Positions 26,511-35,122 of a stretch of 64,000 bases of DNA are shown one piece after another (the first letter of the stretch is position 1; every line of letters begins with the position of its first letter). The stretch comes from Marinomonas aquimarina (GTDB lineage Bacteria > Pseudomonadota > Gammaproteobacteria > Pseudomonadales > Marinomonadaceae): assembly GCF_900089755.1 (NCBI RefSeq), contig NZ_FLOC01000006.1:1-64000 (forward strand), read 5' to 3'. The notes under the pieces were generated by a model. The model had not been told where the DNA came from. It searched no databases and was given only the letters and a program-made list of their open reading frames with translations. The translations under genes and the position numbers were made by a program.

Positions 26511-27848
26511 ATGTCAGATATTAACTTTATCGAAGATCATGAGTTTGACCTGTTTATTACTGACTTAAACGGTAATCTGCGTGGCAAACGCATCCCCGCC
26601 AGTGGTTTAAAAGGCGTCATGGCCAATGGCGTTAAACTGCCACAATCAGTGATCGGCTTTGATCACTGGGGCGATGATGTATTGGAAAACGGTTTGGTGT
26701 TTGAAACCGGCGACAGCGATGGTATCTGTCTGCCAGTGCACCCAAAACCGATTCCTGTGCCTTGGGCGGAGTCTGCCCGTGATCAAATTCTCGCGATGAT
26801 GTACAACCCTGACGGTACGCCTTTTTTTCCGGATCCACGCCAGATCCTGACGCGCATTGTTGAGCGTTATAAAGCGCTAGGTTACACCCCGGTGGTGGCC
26901 ACCGAGCTAGAATTTTACCTATTAGACGGTGCTTCGGAAGCCAAGCGCCGTCCTTCTCCACCGGTGATTGTCGATGGCAATGGCTGTCGCCTGAGCAAAA
27001 CCGACTGTTACTCCATTGAAGAAATGGACGGCCTCGAAGGCTTCTTTGCCGAAGTGCGTCGTGACTGTGAGATCCAAGGCATTCCAGCGGACACCATTAT
27101 CTCTGAGCTCGGCCCCGGCCAATTTGAAATCAATATGAAGCACACCGATGATGCGGTGCAAGCGGCCGATCATGCGATCATGTTCAAGCGCTTGATCAAG
27201 GGCGTGGCGCGCCAACATGACTTTGGCGCCAGCTTCATGGCGAAACCTTACGCCGATAAAAGCGGTAACGGCTTCCATGTGCATTTCAGCTTGTTAGACG
27301 AACAAGGCAATAACGTATTTGATGACGGCACCGAGGAAGGCACACGCCTACTGCGCAACGCCGTGGCAGGCATGCTCGCTCACATGTCCGACTCCATGCT
27401 GGTGTTTGCACCGCACTTAAACTCGTATCGCCGTTTCCAAGCCGGTGCTCACGCGCCAACCTACGCCAGCTGGGGTTATGAAAACCGTACCGTAGCGGTG
27501 CGCATCCCTGAAAGCGAACCTGAAGCGCGCCGCATCGAACACCGTGTTTCGGGTGCAGATGCGAACCCTTACCTTGTTTTGGCCACAGTTTTAGGCGCTG
27601 CATTGCATGGTATTGAAACCAATATGTTGCCACCTGAAGCCATTGAGGGGGACGCTTACTCGCAAAGCGAACTGTTCGAGGCGTTACCGAACCGTTGGGA
27701 AGCGGCCAGCGAGACCTTCCGCGACAGTCCGTTTATGATGGAATACCTAGGCGAAGAGTTTGTGCGCGTGTACGCCGCCGCCAAAGATCAAGAGCAACAG
27801 AAAATCTACGGCCGTATTTCCAATGTAGAATACGAGGCGTATCTATAA
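26511..27848 (+). CDS. puuA: Gamma-glutamylputrescine synthetase-like glutamine synthetase
   Basis: The 445-residue GS-fold ligase matches PuuA length (E. coli 472) rather than GlnA. It shows DGTPFFPDPRQIL, VVATELEFYLLDG with metal-binding Glu residues, GPGQFEINMKH, the ATP-site FMAKPYADKSGNGFHVHFSL, RRFQAGAHAPTYASWGYENRTVAVRIP and RIEHRVSGADANPYLV. PuuA attaches glutamate to putrescine or another amine using ATP. ATG 26511 has GAAGAG eight bases upstream; ATG 26505 is only two bases from it. The amidotransferase gene follows after 34 bases. A second copy lies at 47120. Confidence 0.85.
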   Translation: MSDINFIEDHEFDLFITDLNGNLRGKRIPASGLKGVMANGVKLPQSVIGFDHWGDDVLENGLVFETGDSDGICLPVHPKPIPVPWAESARDQILAMMYNPDGTPFFPDPRQILTRIVERYKALGYTPVVATELEFYLLDGASEAKRRPSPPVIVDGNGCRLSKTDCYSIEEMDGLEGFFAEVRRDCEIQGIPADTIISELGPGQFEINMKHTDDAVQAADHAIMFKRLIKGVARQHDFGASFMAKPYADKSGNGFHVHFSLLDEQGNNVFDDGTEEGTRLLRNAVAGMLAHMSDSMLVFAPHLNSYRRFQAGAHAPTYASWGYENRTVAVRIPESEPEARRIEHRVSGADANPYLVLATVLGAALHGIETNMLPPEAIEGDAYSQSELFEALPNRWEAASETFRDSPFMMEYLGEEFVRVYAAAKDQEQQKIYGRISNVEYEAYL

Positions 27849-27882
27849 GCCCTGTGGCTAATAGAAGGGAGAGGAAGACACA

Positions 27883-28587
27883 ATGAAAATAGGTATTCTT
27901 GCGGCGGGGATCACCCCCGATGCATTACGTGGAGAGTATCCAACCTACGCTGAAATGTTCGCCGAGCAGATCGGCACCTTAGAACCAGAGTTAAGCTTTG
28001 TTACCTATGACGTGCGTTTGGACGAGTTTCCAGCAAGCTCTGACGAGTGTGATGCCTGGCTAATCACCGGCTCTAAATTCGATGCCTACGCCGACGAGCC
28101 ATGGATCTTAAAACTGTGCGAATTGATCCGTGAAATCGATGCCAAAGGCCAAGTTTTAGTCGGCATCTGCTTTGGCCACCAAGTCATCGCCCGCGCCCTC
28201 GGCGGCACCGTGGCGAAATACTCAGGTGGCTGGGGCGTTGGTGTGCATCACTACCAAGTAACTGGCGACATCCCTACTTTGCCAAAGCTGAATGACATCG
28301 CGCTGTGTGCTTTTCACCAAGACCAAGTGATTGAAAAGCCAGAGAAAATGACGACCTTCCTAAGCAGCGACTTCTGCCAATATGCGGGTTTAATCTACGA
28401 AGATAAAATTCTGACCTTCCAAGCCCACCCAGAGTTCTCCAAAGCTTACGAGCAGGATCTAATCAGCTTGCACGATGGTGGTAACTTGACTACCGACGTT
28501 GCGCAAAAAGCCCGCCAAAGCGTGGAGCGCGAAAACATCCAATCTGCCGCCATGATGGCTTGGATCGGCAAATTCCTACAGGGCTAA
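27883..28587 (+). CDS. Class I glutamine amidotransferase domain protein
   Basis: A 234-residue protein with the GATase-1 nucleophile elbow GICFGHQVIARALGG (Cys about residue 95), ITGSKFDAYADEPW and the catalytic His-Glu pair in FQAHPEFS (about residues 175-182). It is of the GMP-synthase-like amidotransferase type, not a peptidase C26 PuuD, but next to puuA it may hydrolyse gamma-glutamyl amide bonds in the same pathway; that is inference. GAGAGGAA precedes the ATG. Downstream begins the repeat island. Confidence 0.85.
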   Translation: MKIGILAAGITPDALRGEYPTYAEMFAEQIGTLEPELSFVTYDVRLDEFPASSDECDAWLITGSKFDAYADEPWILKLCELIREIDAKGQVLVGICFGHQVIARALGGTVAKYSGGWGVGVHHYQVTGDIPTLPKLNDIALCAFHQDQVIEKPEKMTTFLSSDFCQYAGLIYEDKILTFQAHPEFSKAYEQDLISLHDGGNLTTDVAQKARQSVERENIQSAAMMAWIGKFLQG

Positions 28588-29130
28588 TAGACCATTGGGC
28601 TCCCTTTATTTCTGATGGTTGGAGCCTGTAAGATTCTTCCGCGACACTCAGTGGTAACACGTGCTCTTGTAGGACTGCGCTGTGCGCGGGAAAACCTAGC
28701 ACCCTAGATGATAATCAGCTTGAATCAGCTTGAATCAGTTGGGCTCCGCCTAACTTCTGCTGTCAGGAGCTTCCATGCAATTCAATTCGCTTGCGCACAT
28801 CTTCGGTCGTGCTTCGCCTCGACTTTTCTTTGTGAAGAGCGCGTGAATTAAACGCATGGAATCTCTGAGGAAAACCGTTATATCGTATCTTGTAGGACTG
28901 CGCTGTGCGCGGGAAAGCTTAGCATCCTAGATGATAATCAGCTTGAAGCAGCTGAACTCCGCCTCATTTCTTCTGGTTGGAGCTTCCATGCAATTCAATT
29001 CGCTTGCGCAACGTCTTTGCTTCGTTCCTCAGCTTCGACACGTCAGCGCGAATTAAACGCATGGAATCTCTGGGCAAGGTCTCTGTGTATTCGTACGACC
29101 CGATTGTATTCGGGGAGCAAGCCCTCAGCC
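28588..29130. repeat. Repeat island 1
   Basis: Non-coding mosaic of the three short palindromic families of this window. Family A (TGTAGGAC-GCGCTGTGCGCGGGAA, a REP-like hairpin with a GTAG head) is at 28668-28692 and 28891-28915. Family B (GTACGACCCGA...TCGGGGAGC) is at 29092-29120. Family C (starting TTCCATGCAATTCAATTCGC and ending GCATGGAA, about 80-90 bases) is at 28771-28861 and 28984-29066. Linking sequence such as CTAGATGATAATCAGCTTGAA also repeats, so larger composite units were copied. Confidence 0.85.
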
Positions 29131-29514
29131 TAGATGATAAATCGCCAACACTTTGATCTCAGAACATTGGCAACAGCATTAGAAATCACTTAATCTCTAA
29201 CCATCGCAGTCAAGGATGACCAGAACACACCTTTCTTACCTTCTCCTTGAACGGCATGGTTATTTACCAAAATGAGCATGCGTGTTTATACATGCCTGAG
29301 ATGCTCGTTATTGTAAAAAATAGCTATTAATTTCAATTGATTATGGCCTTTCTATCACAAGGCTGTAACAGAATAACGCGCACGCAGCTCTACTGGATAA
29401 ACGCGCATGCGCATTAATAAAATGTTATAGGGCTTATTGATGGTTTAGGGGCCTACTAAACGTTGAACCTTTAAAAGAATGGCTTTAAATATTCACAGTA
29501 AAAAGGGGTGAAAA
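29131..29514. other. Gene-free leader before the cassette-borne 1088-residue gene
   Basis: A+T-rich with no coding frame. It contains GTTGAAC at 29462-29468, which fits the integrase crossover pattern GTTRRRY and could be the 5' boundary of the first cassette. A weak attC- or attI-like arrangement (AATAACG near 29372 and TGTTATA near 29424) is also present. AAGGGGTG precedes the ATG at 29515. The left boundary is not secure. Confidence 0.35.
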
Positions 29515-32500
29515 ATGGAAGCAGAGATAGCAAGTACTTCAAGTATTTCACCAAAAACATTTCTAAAAGCTAGAAGACCAGAGCGTTTTTCCGATTCAAT
29601 AACAAAGGATGTGGGTAGACTAGATCGTTCTGTTTTGGAATTTCAGTTGTCTACGCTTAATAGAAGAAATATGGAGTTGGCATTCGAAGATTTCGCTAAA
29701 AGACTCTGTGAAAAAGTCATTTGTCCAAATCTTCTAGAGCAAACAGGTCCGGTTGCGGGTGGTGATGGAAAGGTAGATACACAAACCTTTCCCGTATCAG
29801 AGCAATCTAAAGTTCTTTGGTATATTGGAGTTGATGAAAATTCAAACAACGAACGTTGGGCTTTTGCAGTAAGCACACAAGAAGATTGGAAAGCTAAGTG
29901 CAGGAAAGATGTTCGAAAAATAAAAGCCACTGACCGAGATTACAAAAAAGCATTTTGTGTAACAAATATGTATGCAAAAGCTAATCAGCGAAGTGAGTTG
30001 GAAGACTCGTTAAGGGAAGAAACTGGAATTGATGTAAGAATTTTAGATATCTCTTGGATACTAGATCAAATCTTTTCCAATGGCTACGAGCAATTGGCGA
30101 TTGATAGTTTGTCAATTGACATAGACTGGCGCCGAGAAATAGAAATCGGTGTTAATGACTACGCTAGAAATGTAAGGCTAAATGAGCTCGAAGAATTAAT
30201 AAAAAATGAAATAGACACTAGTAAAGTGCTCCCTCACCAATTGGATTGGTTGCTAGAGGTCGCGGTATTGTCAAAGGAACTCGAAAAGCCCTCAATTGAA
30301 ACACAGGGTCTTTTTCTAAGAGCCATTAAAGCGGCTGAAAAATTTGGCACTAATTTCCATCGATTTAATGCTCATTATCAGTATGCTTGGGCTGCCTATT
30401 GGTGGTTTGAAGACATTGTGATACTTGGCGAGCAGCTTTCGTTATGTTTGCAGATAGCGAAAGGAATTGAGCAATCGGCTCAATGGGGAGATACAGTATC
30501 GCTTCTTGGCCTCTATTCGAGCTACTATCGAGGTAGTGAAGATGAAAGTGATTTGGATATCGCATCGCTTCTGTTAGAGGCAAACGGCGAACTCAATAAG
30601 CTTGCAAAAAAGGATGAACGACCTAGTAATTCTCTGATGACTCGGATCTATATTGAATTGCTAAATTTGCATTCCATCAAAAATATAGACCAAGCTTCAG
30701 CCATATTTTCATCAATGCATGAAATTATGAAAGAAGGTGAGAAGTTAGTAGGCTTCTCATTTAATGAAGTATCCGATTTGGTTACCGAGTTGGATAGTTT
30801 GTTTGGTGAATTAGAAAGTTATGAAAATTTACTTGACTATATCACAGAGTGCACTTCACGTCGTGAGGGCGAGGTTAGGGGTGCTGTTCTCTGGCTAAAA
30901 AGGGGCGCAAGGCGGCTTGAATCTAATGAACCATATCAATCAATAAAGTTAATTGGTAAATCTCTTGCTGCGCTATACAAAAAGGAGTCCAAGAAAGATC
31001 TTTATGCTGCACTAAATATTCTTTCAGCCGCTTACAGGGAAGTTGGTTTGCTTTGGGCATCGCGTGCGAATTTATTGCTCGCTGCATCAATAGCTACAGA
31101 TGAATTTTGGCGTAGCGGTGACATTCTATCTGCTCAAGTATATGCCTATGTACGGCTTGCTAAAGTTGAACTTCAGTTAGGCCGCGTAAATTACGCTCTC
31201 GCATGGTGGAAGCTAGCATCTGTTGTCTCGTCTCAAGTTGAAGAAGAAACCATATCAGAAACGGAATACCTTTCTGTCGATGCATATCTGTCTCAATGCA
31301 TACTCAATACCCCTATCGATGGGCTACGTTCTATTCAACGATTACCCGATCTTTTGGATAAAGCGCAATTATTCGTGAGCAGATCTATGTTGTTATATTC
31401 ACTGGGTCATGAAGATCTTGTAAAAAAAGAGTATGAACTGAATATAGACAACGAGTATATAGATTATCTAAAAATGGTTAGAGATACAGACTTAGGTGCG
31501 CCCATACCAGATCTAATTGATTGTGAAGGAAGGTATGGCAACTTGAAAAGTTACGTTATGGGTTGTGAAATTGGAGTTTCTTTTCCGTTTAGAAGTCCTT
31601 TGGTGGAACTAGCGGAAACACTACTTTCTGTCATAGAAAGTTTTTTATCAACAGGGTTGGTTGATCAAGTATTTGTATACGAGTCTCGCCTTGAAATTGA
31701 AATTACCGCAGATGACGATGATGAAATTGAAATATCACATGAAGTAGATGATGCAAGTGGAACTCTGAAAATGAATGTTCTGTGTTCATCATTCACCCCT
31801 GATATGTTGAACGTTTCTGGGCAAAAAATTATTCAAGAATGGCTTCATAATTTTGTAATTGACGTATTTTCACGCATGGTTAGGCCCAAAGATACAGAGA
31901 GGACTATGGATTCTATGCTTGGTGAAGACAGGGCTCTAGAGCGTTCCGTATCATTTGGGTCATGCTTTGTTGGTTTACAAAACATAATGGGTAATGATGC
32001 CGTTAGTCGTATTAAGTCTCTATTGCGTGATCCTGAATACAGAAATTACGACATGCTCCGTACTTTTCCATGGGATTCTAGCTTCCCAAAGTCTAAACCG
32101 GCGACCAAACCATTGACCGATTTGAAGCCTGGTAACGGAAAGCCACCCGAAGGGTTGATTGATGGTGAAAGCTTGTCCCATAAAGATATGAAGGTACAGG
32201 ATCTTATCAAAATAAGGTTGTGGGATAGAACTGTATGGCGTGGAACTGGATATGCTCTTTATCCCAATGGAGATATTGAGTTAACTTTACTTTTTGAAAA
32301 TGGGCAAGCTGCAGAAGCTATTTTCGCAGATTTAGAAAATGAAATTGGTAATGAAGACAGAGAAGATCGTTTAAGAATATCAATTATTAGAAATATTGAC
32401 CGAAAAAATCCTGCACATTACAGAGTTTGTATTAGTGAAAACTTCGCTTTTGACTCTAACAAAACTGTACAGATGATTGCCAGAATAAACACAATGAACC

Positions 32501-32781
32501 CTTCGACACCTGAAAACCTTGATAGATTTCTATCTGCATTTGACGAGCGAAAAAGCTATTTGTTGAGCTATTCAGTAGTTAAGAATGAACGGATTATAGA
32601 GAACTCATCAGCGAAGAAAAAATCAATCCGAAAGTTTGACATTAATGTTTTGGAAGCATGGAAGATAGGGCCAAATGATATAGAAGTGATGGCCATTCAT
32701 TCAGATGATGACCCTCTAATTCCAGAGGGGGTAAGTAATGCTCCAATAATTGAGACTCTAAAAAGGAAGTTTCGTCAGTGA
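29515..32781 (+). CDS. Large putative defence protein: PD-(D/E)XK-like domain plus helical repeats
   Basis: A 1088-residue soluble protein of unknown function. Residues about 50-200 look like a restriction-endonuclease fold: ELAFEDFAKRLCEKVICPNLLEQTGP, then GGDGKVD (82-88) with candidate metal-binding Asp, a beta strand WAFAV, and VRILDISWILDQIF. After the strand the sequence is STQEDWKAK, so the usual x-x-Lys catalytic position is not where expected (Lys126 or Lys128 might serve). About 205-690 is mostly amphipathic helices, TPR-like. About 720-750 is acidic (ADDDDEIEIS); 860-880 is a Pro/Gly/Lys linker; the last 200 residues are unrecognised. Low G+C and a downstream attC site mark it as a cassette gene. 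Antiphage function is inferred from architecture. Confidence 0.6.
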   Translation: MEAEIASTSSISPKTFLKARRPERFSDSITKDVGRLDRSVLEFQLSTLNRRNMELAFEDFAKRLCEKVICPNLLEQTGPVAGGDGKVDTQTFPVSEQSKVLWYIGVDENSNNERWAFAVSTQEDWKAKCRKDVRKIKATDRDYKKAFCVTNMYAKANQRSELEDSLREETGIDVRILDISWILDQIFSNGYEQLAIDSLSIDIDWRREIEIGVNDYARNVRLNELEELIKNEIDTSKVLPHQLDWLLEVAVLSKELEKPSIETQGLFLRAIKAAEKFGTNFHRFNAHYQYAWAAYWWFEDIVILGEQLSLCLQIAKGIEQSAQWGDTVSLLGLYSSYYRGSEDESDLDIASLLLEANGELNKLAKKDERPSNSLMTRIYIELLNLHSIKNIDQASAIFSSMHEIMKEGEKLVGFSFNEVSDLVTELDSLFGELESYENLLDYITECTSRREGEVRGAVLWLKRGARRLESNEPYQSIKLIGKSLAALYKKESKKDLYAALNILSAAYREVGLLWASRANLLLAASIATDEFWRSGDILSAQVYAYVRLAKVELQLGRVNYALAWWKLASVVSSQVEEETISETEYLSVDAYLSQCILNTPIDGLRSIQRLPDLLDKAQLFVSRSMLLYSLGHEDLVKKEYELNIDNEYIDYLKMVRDTDLGAPIPDLIDCEGRYGNLKSYVMGCEIGVSFPFRSPLVELAETLLSVIESFLSTGLVDQVFVYESRLEIEITADDDDEIEISHEVDDASGTLKMNVLCSSFTPDMLNVSGQKIIQEWLHNFVIDVFSRMVRPKDTERTMDSMLGEDRALERSVSFGSCFVGLQNIMGNDAVSRIKSLLRDPEYRNYDMLRTFPWDSSFPKSKPATKPLTDLKPGNGKPPEGLIDGESLSHKDMKVQDLIKIRLWDRTVWRGTGYALYPNGDIELTLLFENGQAAEAIFADLENEIGNEDREDRLRISIIRNIDRKNPAHYRVCISENFAFDSNKTVQMIARINTMNPSTPENLDRFLSAFDERKSYLLSYSVVKNERIIENSSAKKKSIRKFDINVLEAWKIGPNDIEVMAIHSDDDPLIPEGVSNAPIIETLKRKFRQ

Positions 32782-32787
32782 AGCCCT

Positions 32788-32881
32788 ATAACAAGTCAAA
32801 GCACGCGGACTTGGCAGAGCTGTCACCTTTTTTGTTCCAAAAAAGTCGCCATCTCCGCCAAGCCGGTGTTTGAGGCGTTAT
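32788..32881 (+). repeat. attC-like integron recombination site 1
   Basis: It opens with ATAACAA seven bases after the stop codon and ends with GGCGTTAT (crossover GTTAT at 32877). The two ends are imperfect reverse complements: ATAACAAGTCAAAGCACGC against the complement of GGTGTTTGAGGCGTTAT, and GGACTTGGCAGAG against CTCCGCCAAGCC. This is the R''-L''/L'-R' fold of attC sites; length about 94 bases. Confidence 0.8.
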
Positions 32882-32904
32882 GTGCCACTATAAATTGAGG
32901 ATAT

Positions 32905-33252
32905 ATGGCTTTAAGTGAATTCGAGATTAAGAGGATAGAAAAGGCCGGAACAGTTTTTCTTTCTGAGCATCGACCACCGCCAGAAATAAGGTCTAAGCTT
33001 GACATCGGTTGGCGTTTAGAGAATCAATCAGTTTATATTTTCGAGACGCGCCCAATTTGGAATGAGCCATCCCAGTATCATGACTTGGACATTGCCAAAG
33101 CAACTTTTGTTTTGAAGCATGGAGTATGGAAAATATACTGGATGAAGCGAGATCTAAAGTGGCATAGCTATGAACCCAAAAGCCAAGTAAAAACAATAGA
33201 ACAAGTTTTCAAGGTGGTTACTGAAGACCAGTATGGTTGTTTTTTCGGCTAA
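32905..33252 (+). CDS. DUF3024 protein
   Basis: The 115-residue protein matches DUF3024: FEIKRIEKAG near the N-terminus, RPPPEIRSKLDIGWRLENQSVYIFETRPIW, DIAKATFVLKHGVWKIYWMKRDLKWHSYEP and EDQYGCFFG at the C-terminus. The function is unknown; the family often occurs as chromosomal integron cassettes and small genome-island genes. It lies between two attC-like sites, starts 24 bases after the first and is the second cassette. Confidence 0.85.
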   Translation: MALSEFEIKRIEKAGTVFLSEHRPPPEIRSKLDIGWRLENQSVYIFETRPIWNEPSQYHDLDIAKATFVLKHGVWKIYWMKRDLKWHSYEPKSQVKTIEQVFKVVTEDQYGCFFG

Positions 33253-33256
33253 GTCA

Positions 33257-33293
33257 CATAACAATCAAATTAAGCCCCTTATTTGGGTGTTAG
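33257..33293 (+). repeat. Shortened attC-like site 2
   Basis: ATAACAATC follows the stop of the DUF3024 gene by a few bases and GGGTGTTAG closes the site at 33293, with a CCCC/GGG pair between. At about 37 bases it is shorter than a normal attC and has probably lost its central stem. The AGGAG that overlaps its right end serves as ribosome site for the next gene. Confidence 0.5.
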
Positions 33294-33300
33294 GAGTTTT

Positions 33301-33780
33301 ATGGGCATGGAATACAGCTTAGAGTTTTCAGAGAGACTTATCGAATCAGCTGATGCGCTTTTTCATGTTTCGCCTGTGAAAAATGAGGCCGGAAGAGCCA
33401 TATTATATCTAAGCTGCCTTTCGTGTGAGATAAGCTTAAAAGCTCTACTTGAAAGTTGTGGCTATAGCCCAAGTGAGCTAAAAAGGCACTCACATAAACT
33501 TGATAAGCTACTTAATGTTATCGGTACTTGCAAATTCATAGGTACTGATAAAAGGGCAACCTCTATTCGTAGCAAGGAGGTTGTCCCAAACACTGCAAAT
33601 GGAACCGTAGGCACACTGCTAGACTCTAGTCTCGCTGGTGGTTCTGTATATCCTAACGAAATACGCTATGGTGAGGTTGTGACGCATTTTCCTCCAGAGG
33701 CTATGCTCAACTGCGCAAAGGTTGTAAATAATTGGTGCAAAGAACACAAAGGTGGGTTGGTTCGTGCAGTCAACTCCTAA
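33301..33780 (+). CDS. HEPN-like small protein
   Basis: A 159-residue helical protein. The N-terminal half (ADALFHVSPVKNEAGRAILYLSCLSCEISLKALLESCGYSPSELKRHSHKLDKLLNVI) has the pattern of HEPN-fold proteins: a helix with an A-x-x-x-x-x-x-S-C-E-x-x-x-K-A-L face, then an R-H-S-H-K-L turn. HEPN proteins are often RNases or toxin/antitoxin-like partners; the RX4-6H catalytic motif is not clear here. ATG 33301 follows AGGAG by four bases; ATG 33307 is an alternative. It is the third cassette and its stop codon overlaps the next attC site. Confidence 0.55.
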   Translation: MGMEYSLEFSERLIESADALFHVSPVKNEAGRAILYLSCLSCEISLKALLESCGYSPSELKRHSHKLDKLLNVIGTCKFIGTDKRATSIRSKEVVPNTANGTVGTLLDSSLAGGSVYPNEIRYGEVVTHFPPEAMLNCAKVVNNWCKEHKGGLVRAVNS

Positions 33781-33853
33781 CAAACGGCTCAAATTCGCTC
33801 CGTTTCACTCCGCCGGAACGTCACTGCGTTCGCGCCGTTTAGGTGGGCGTTAG
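33777..33853 (+). repeat. attC-like integron recombination site 3
   Basis: CTAACAAACGG (overlapping the stop codon) and GCCGTTTAGGTGGGCGTTAG form the complementary ends of a 77-base site with a central imperfect stem, the classic attC layout, ending at crossover GTTAG (33849-33853). It closes the cassette cluster on the right. Confidence 0.85.
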
Positions 33854-33856
33854 ATT

Positions 33857-34043
33857 TAAATAATCCCATTAGCTCTATTCCATGCGTTTAATTGGCGCTG
33901 ACGGTCGAAGGGAGGAACGACCGGAGATGTGCGCAAGCCAATTGAATTGCATGGAAGAGTGCCCCAACGATCTTGCAACCTCCACAAAACCAAAGCCTCG
34001 CAAACCTGAAAGACTCCCGCGCGCAGCGCGGTCCTACAAGGGC
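33857..34043. repeat. Repeat island 2
   Basis: Just right of the last attC site lies an inverted copy of family C (33878-33956, beginning TTCCATGCGTTTAATTGGCGC and ending GCATGGAA) and an inverted family A hairpin (34015-34039, TCCCGCGCGCAGCGCGGTCCTACA). It abuts the 3' end of ilvY and may act as its terminator. Confidence 0.8.
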
Positions 34044-34919
34044 TTAAACCAGCGCCCAAAACGCCTCAACAAGTGGGTTTTTCAAGCTCTTCTTCAAGGT
34101 AAACAAGCCAATATCGTATGGCTCTAGCTCTGGCTGGACATCGAGGATCTGTACGCGATCCATCAATGGGCTGTTATCGAGTACGATCTTGGGCACCACA
34201 CCGATGCCAAATCCCAAGCTCACCATACTGACGATGGCTTCGTTACCAGCAACCTGTGCGTAGATATTTGGGGTGATGTTTTGCTCGCTAAACCAGTCGT
34301 CGACGCGGATCCTTGAAACACCGCCCTCGGACAGGATCATCGGCACTTGCTCCCAGTCACTTTTTGAATCCGGCGATGTGGTCGGCACGTTGGGTTGTTG
34401 CTCGACCGGTGCGATAAAGACCAACGGTGATTTGGTGATTGGAGTGAACGCTAAGCCTTTGTTCATCGACACGGGTTTGGCGGCGATGGTGATTTCTTCA
34501 ATGCCGTCCAAGATGCGAGTGATGGCTTTGTCCGGGTCACCAGTGTGCAGCTTGATTTCGATGTGCGGGTGCACTTGGCGAAAGCGGTTGAGCAGCTCAA
34601 ACAAGAAACTGTAGCTGGCGGTGACGGAGCAGTAAATACTGATTTCACCGCTAAGTTGATCCGAGTGGTCGGTCAATTCATGGCGAATCAGGTTCCACTG
34701 GCTGGTGGTTTCGCGGGCGTATTTCACAAAACGTTGCCCTTCGCGGGTCAGTACCACGGTACGGTTGTCGCGGCTGAATAGTTCCACCCCCACTTCTTCT
34801 TCCAAATGGCGAATGTTGCGTGAGAGCGCGGAAACACTGATGTTGCACTCGTCGCTGGCGCGGCCAAAGTGCAGTGTTTCGGCTAATGCGAGGAATTGTT
34901 TGAGGGCTTTTGTATTCAT
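34044..34919 (-). CDS. ilvY: LysR-family activator of ilvC
   Basis: The 291-residue LysR protein matches IlvY: N-terminal HTH NTKALKQFLALAETLHFGRASDECNISVSALSRNIRHLEEEVGVELFSRDNRTV and the effector domain with LSGEISIYCSVTASYSFLFELL, HTGDPDKAI and MVSLGFGIGVVPKIVL. IlvY activates ilvC when bound to acetolactate or acetohydroxybutyrate. The frame extends to 34946; ATG 34919 gives the family N-terminus. It is divergent from ilvC with two TTGCAA-type sites in between. Confidence 0.93.
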   Translation of the reverse strand: MNTKALKQFLALAETLHFGRASDECNISVSALSRNIRHLEEEVGVELFSRDNRTVVLTREGQRFVKYARETTSQWNLIRHELTDHSDQLSGEISIYCSVTASYSFLFELLNRFRQVHPHIEIKLHTGDPDKAITRILDGIEEITIAAKPVSMNKGLAFTPITKSPLVFIAPVEQQPNVPTTSPDSKSDWEQVPMILSEGGVSRIRVDDWFSEQNITPNIYAQVAGNEAIVSMVSLGFGIGVVPKIVLDNSPLMDRVQILDVQPELEPYDIGLFTLKKSLKNPLVEAFWALV

Positions 34920-34938
34920 ATTTCCCATGATAGCTCTG

Positions 34939-34970
34939 TTTTGCAAAAAATGGGACGTTATATTGCAAAT
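34939..34970. promoter_or_regulatory. Tandem TTGCAA sites, candidate IlvY operators
   Basis: TTTTGCAAAA (34939-34948) and TATTGCAAAT (34961-34970) are centred 22 bases apart, two helical turns, between ilvY and ilvC. E. coli IlvY also binds tandem TTGCA-containing operators. Confidence 0.5.
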
Positions 34971-35122
34971 ATATCAATTTACGAAAGGATCGCTCTTCTA
35001 TACATTGGACCTACTTCACAGCACCGCCTCATTGTTTACGGCCGTGTTTGTGTCACTCTTTTTTAATATCGACATGTTTAGATGTCGGTACTGTAATCAT
35101 AAAAATTTAGGATGTGTTAACC

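Noticed and set aside
28588..29130. Possible CRISPR-like array from recurrent short repeats
   Set aside because: Spacing is irregular, three unrelated repeat families alternate, both orientations occur, and linkers repeat too; this is REP-type mosaic sequence.
29372..29430. A fourth attC or an attI site before the large cassette gene
   Set aside because: End boxes are present but the arms do not pair convincingly; kept only as a possible boundary.
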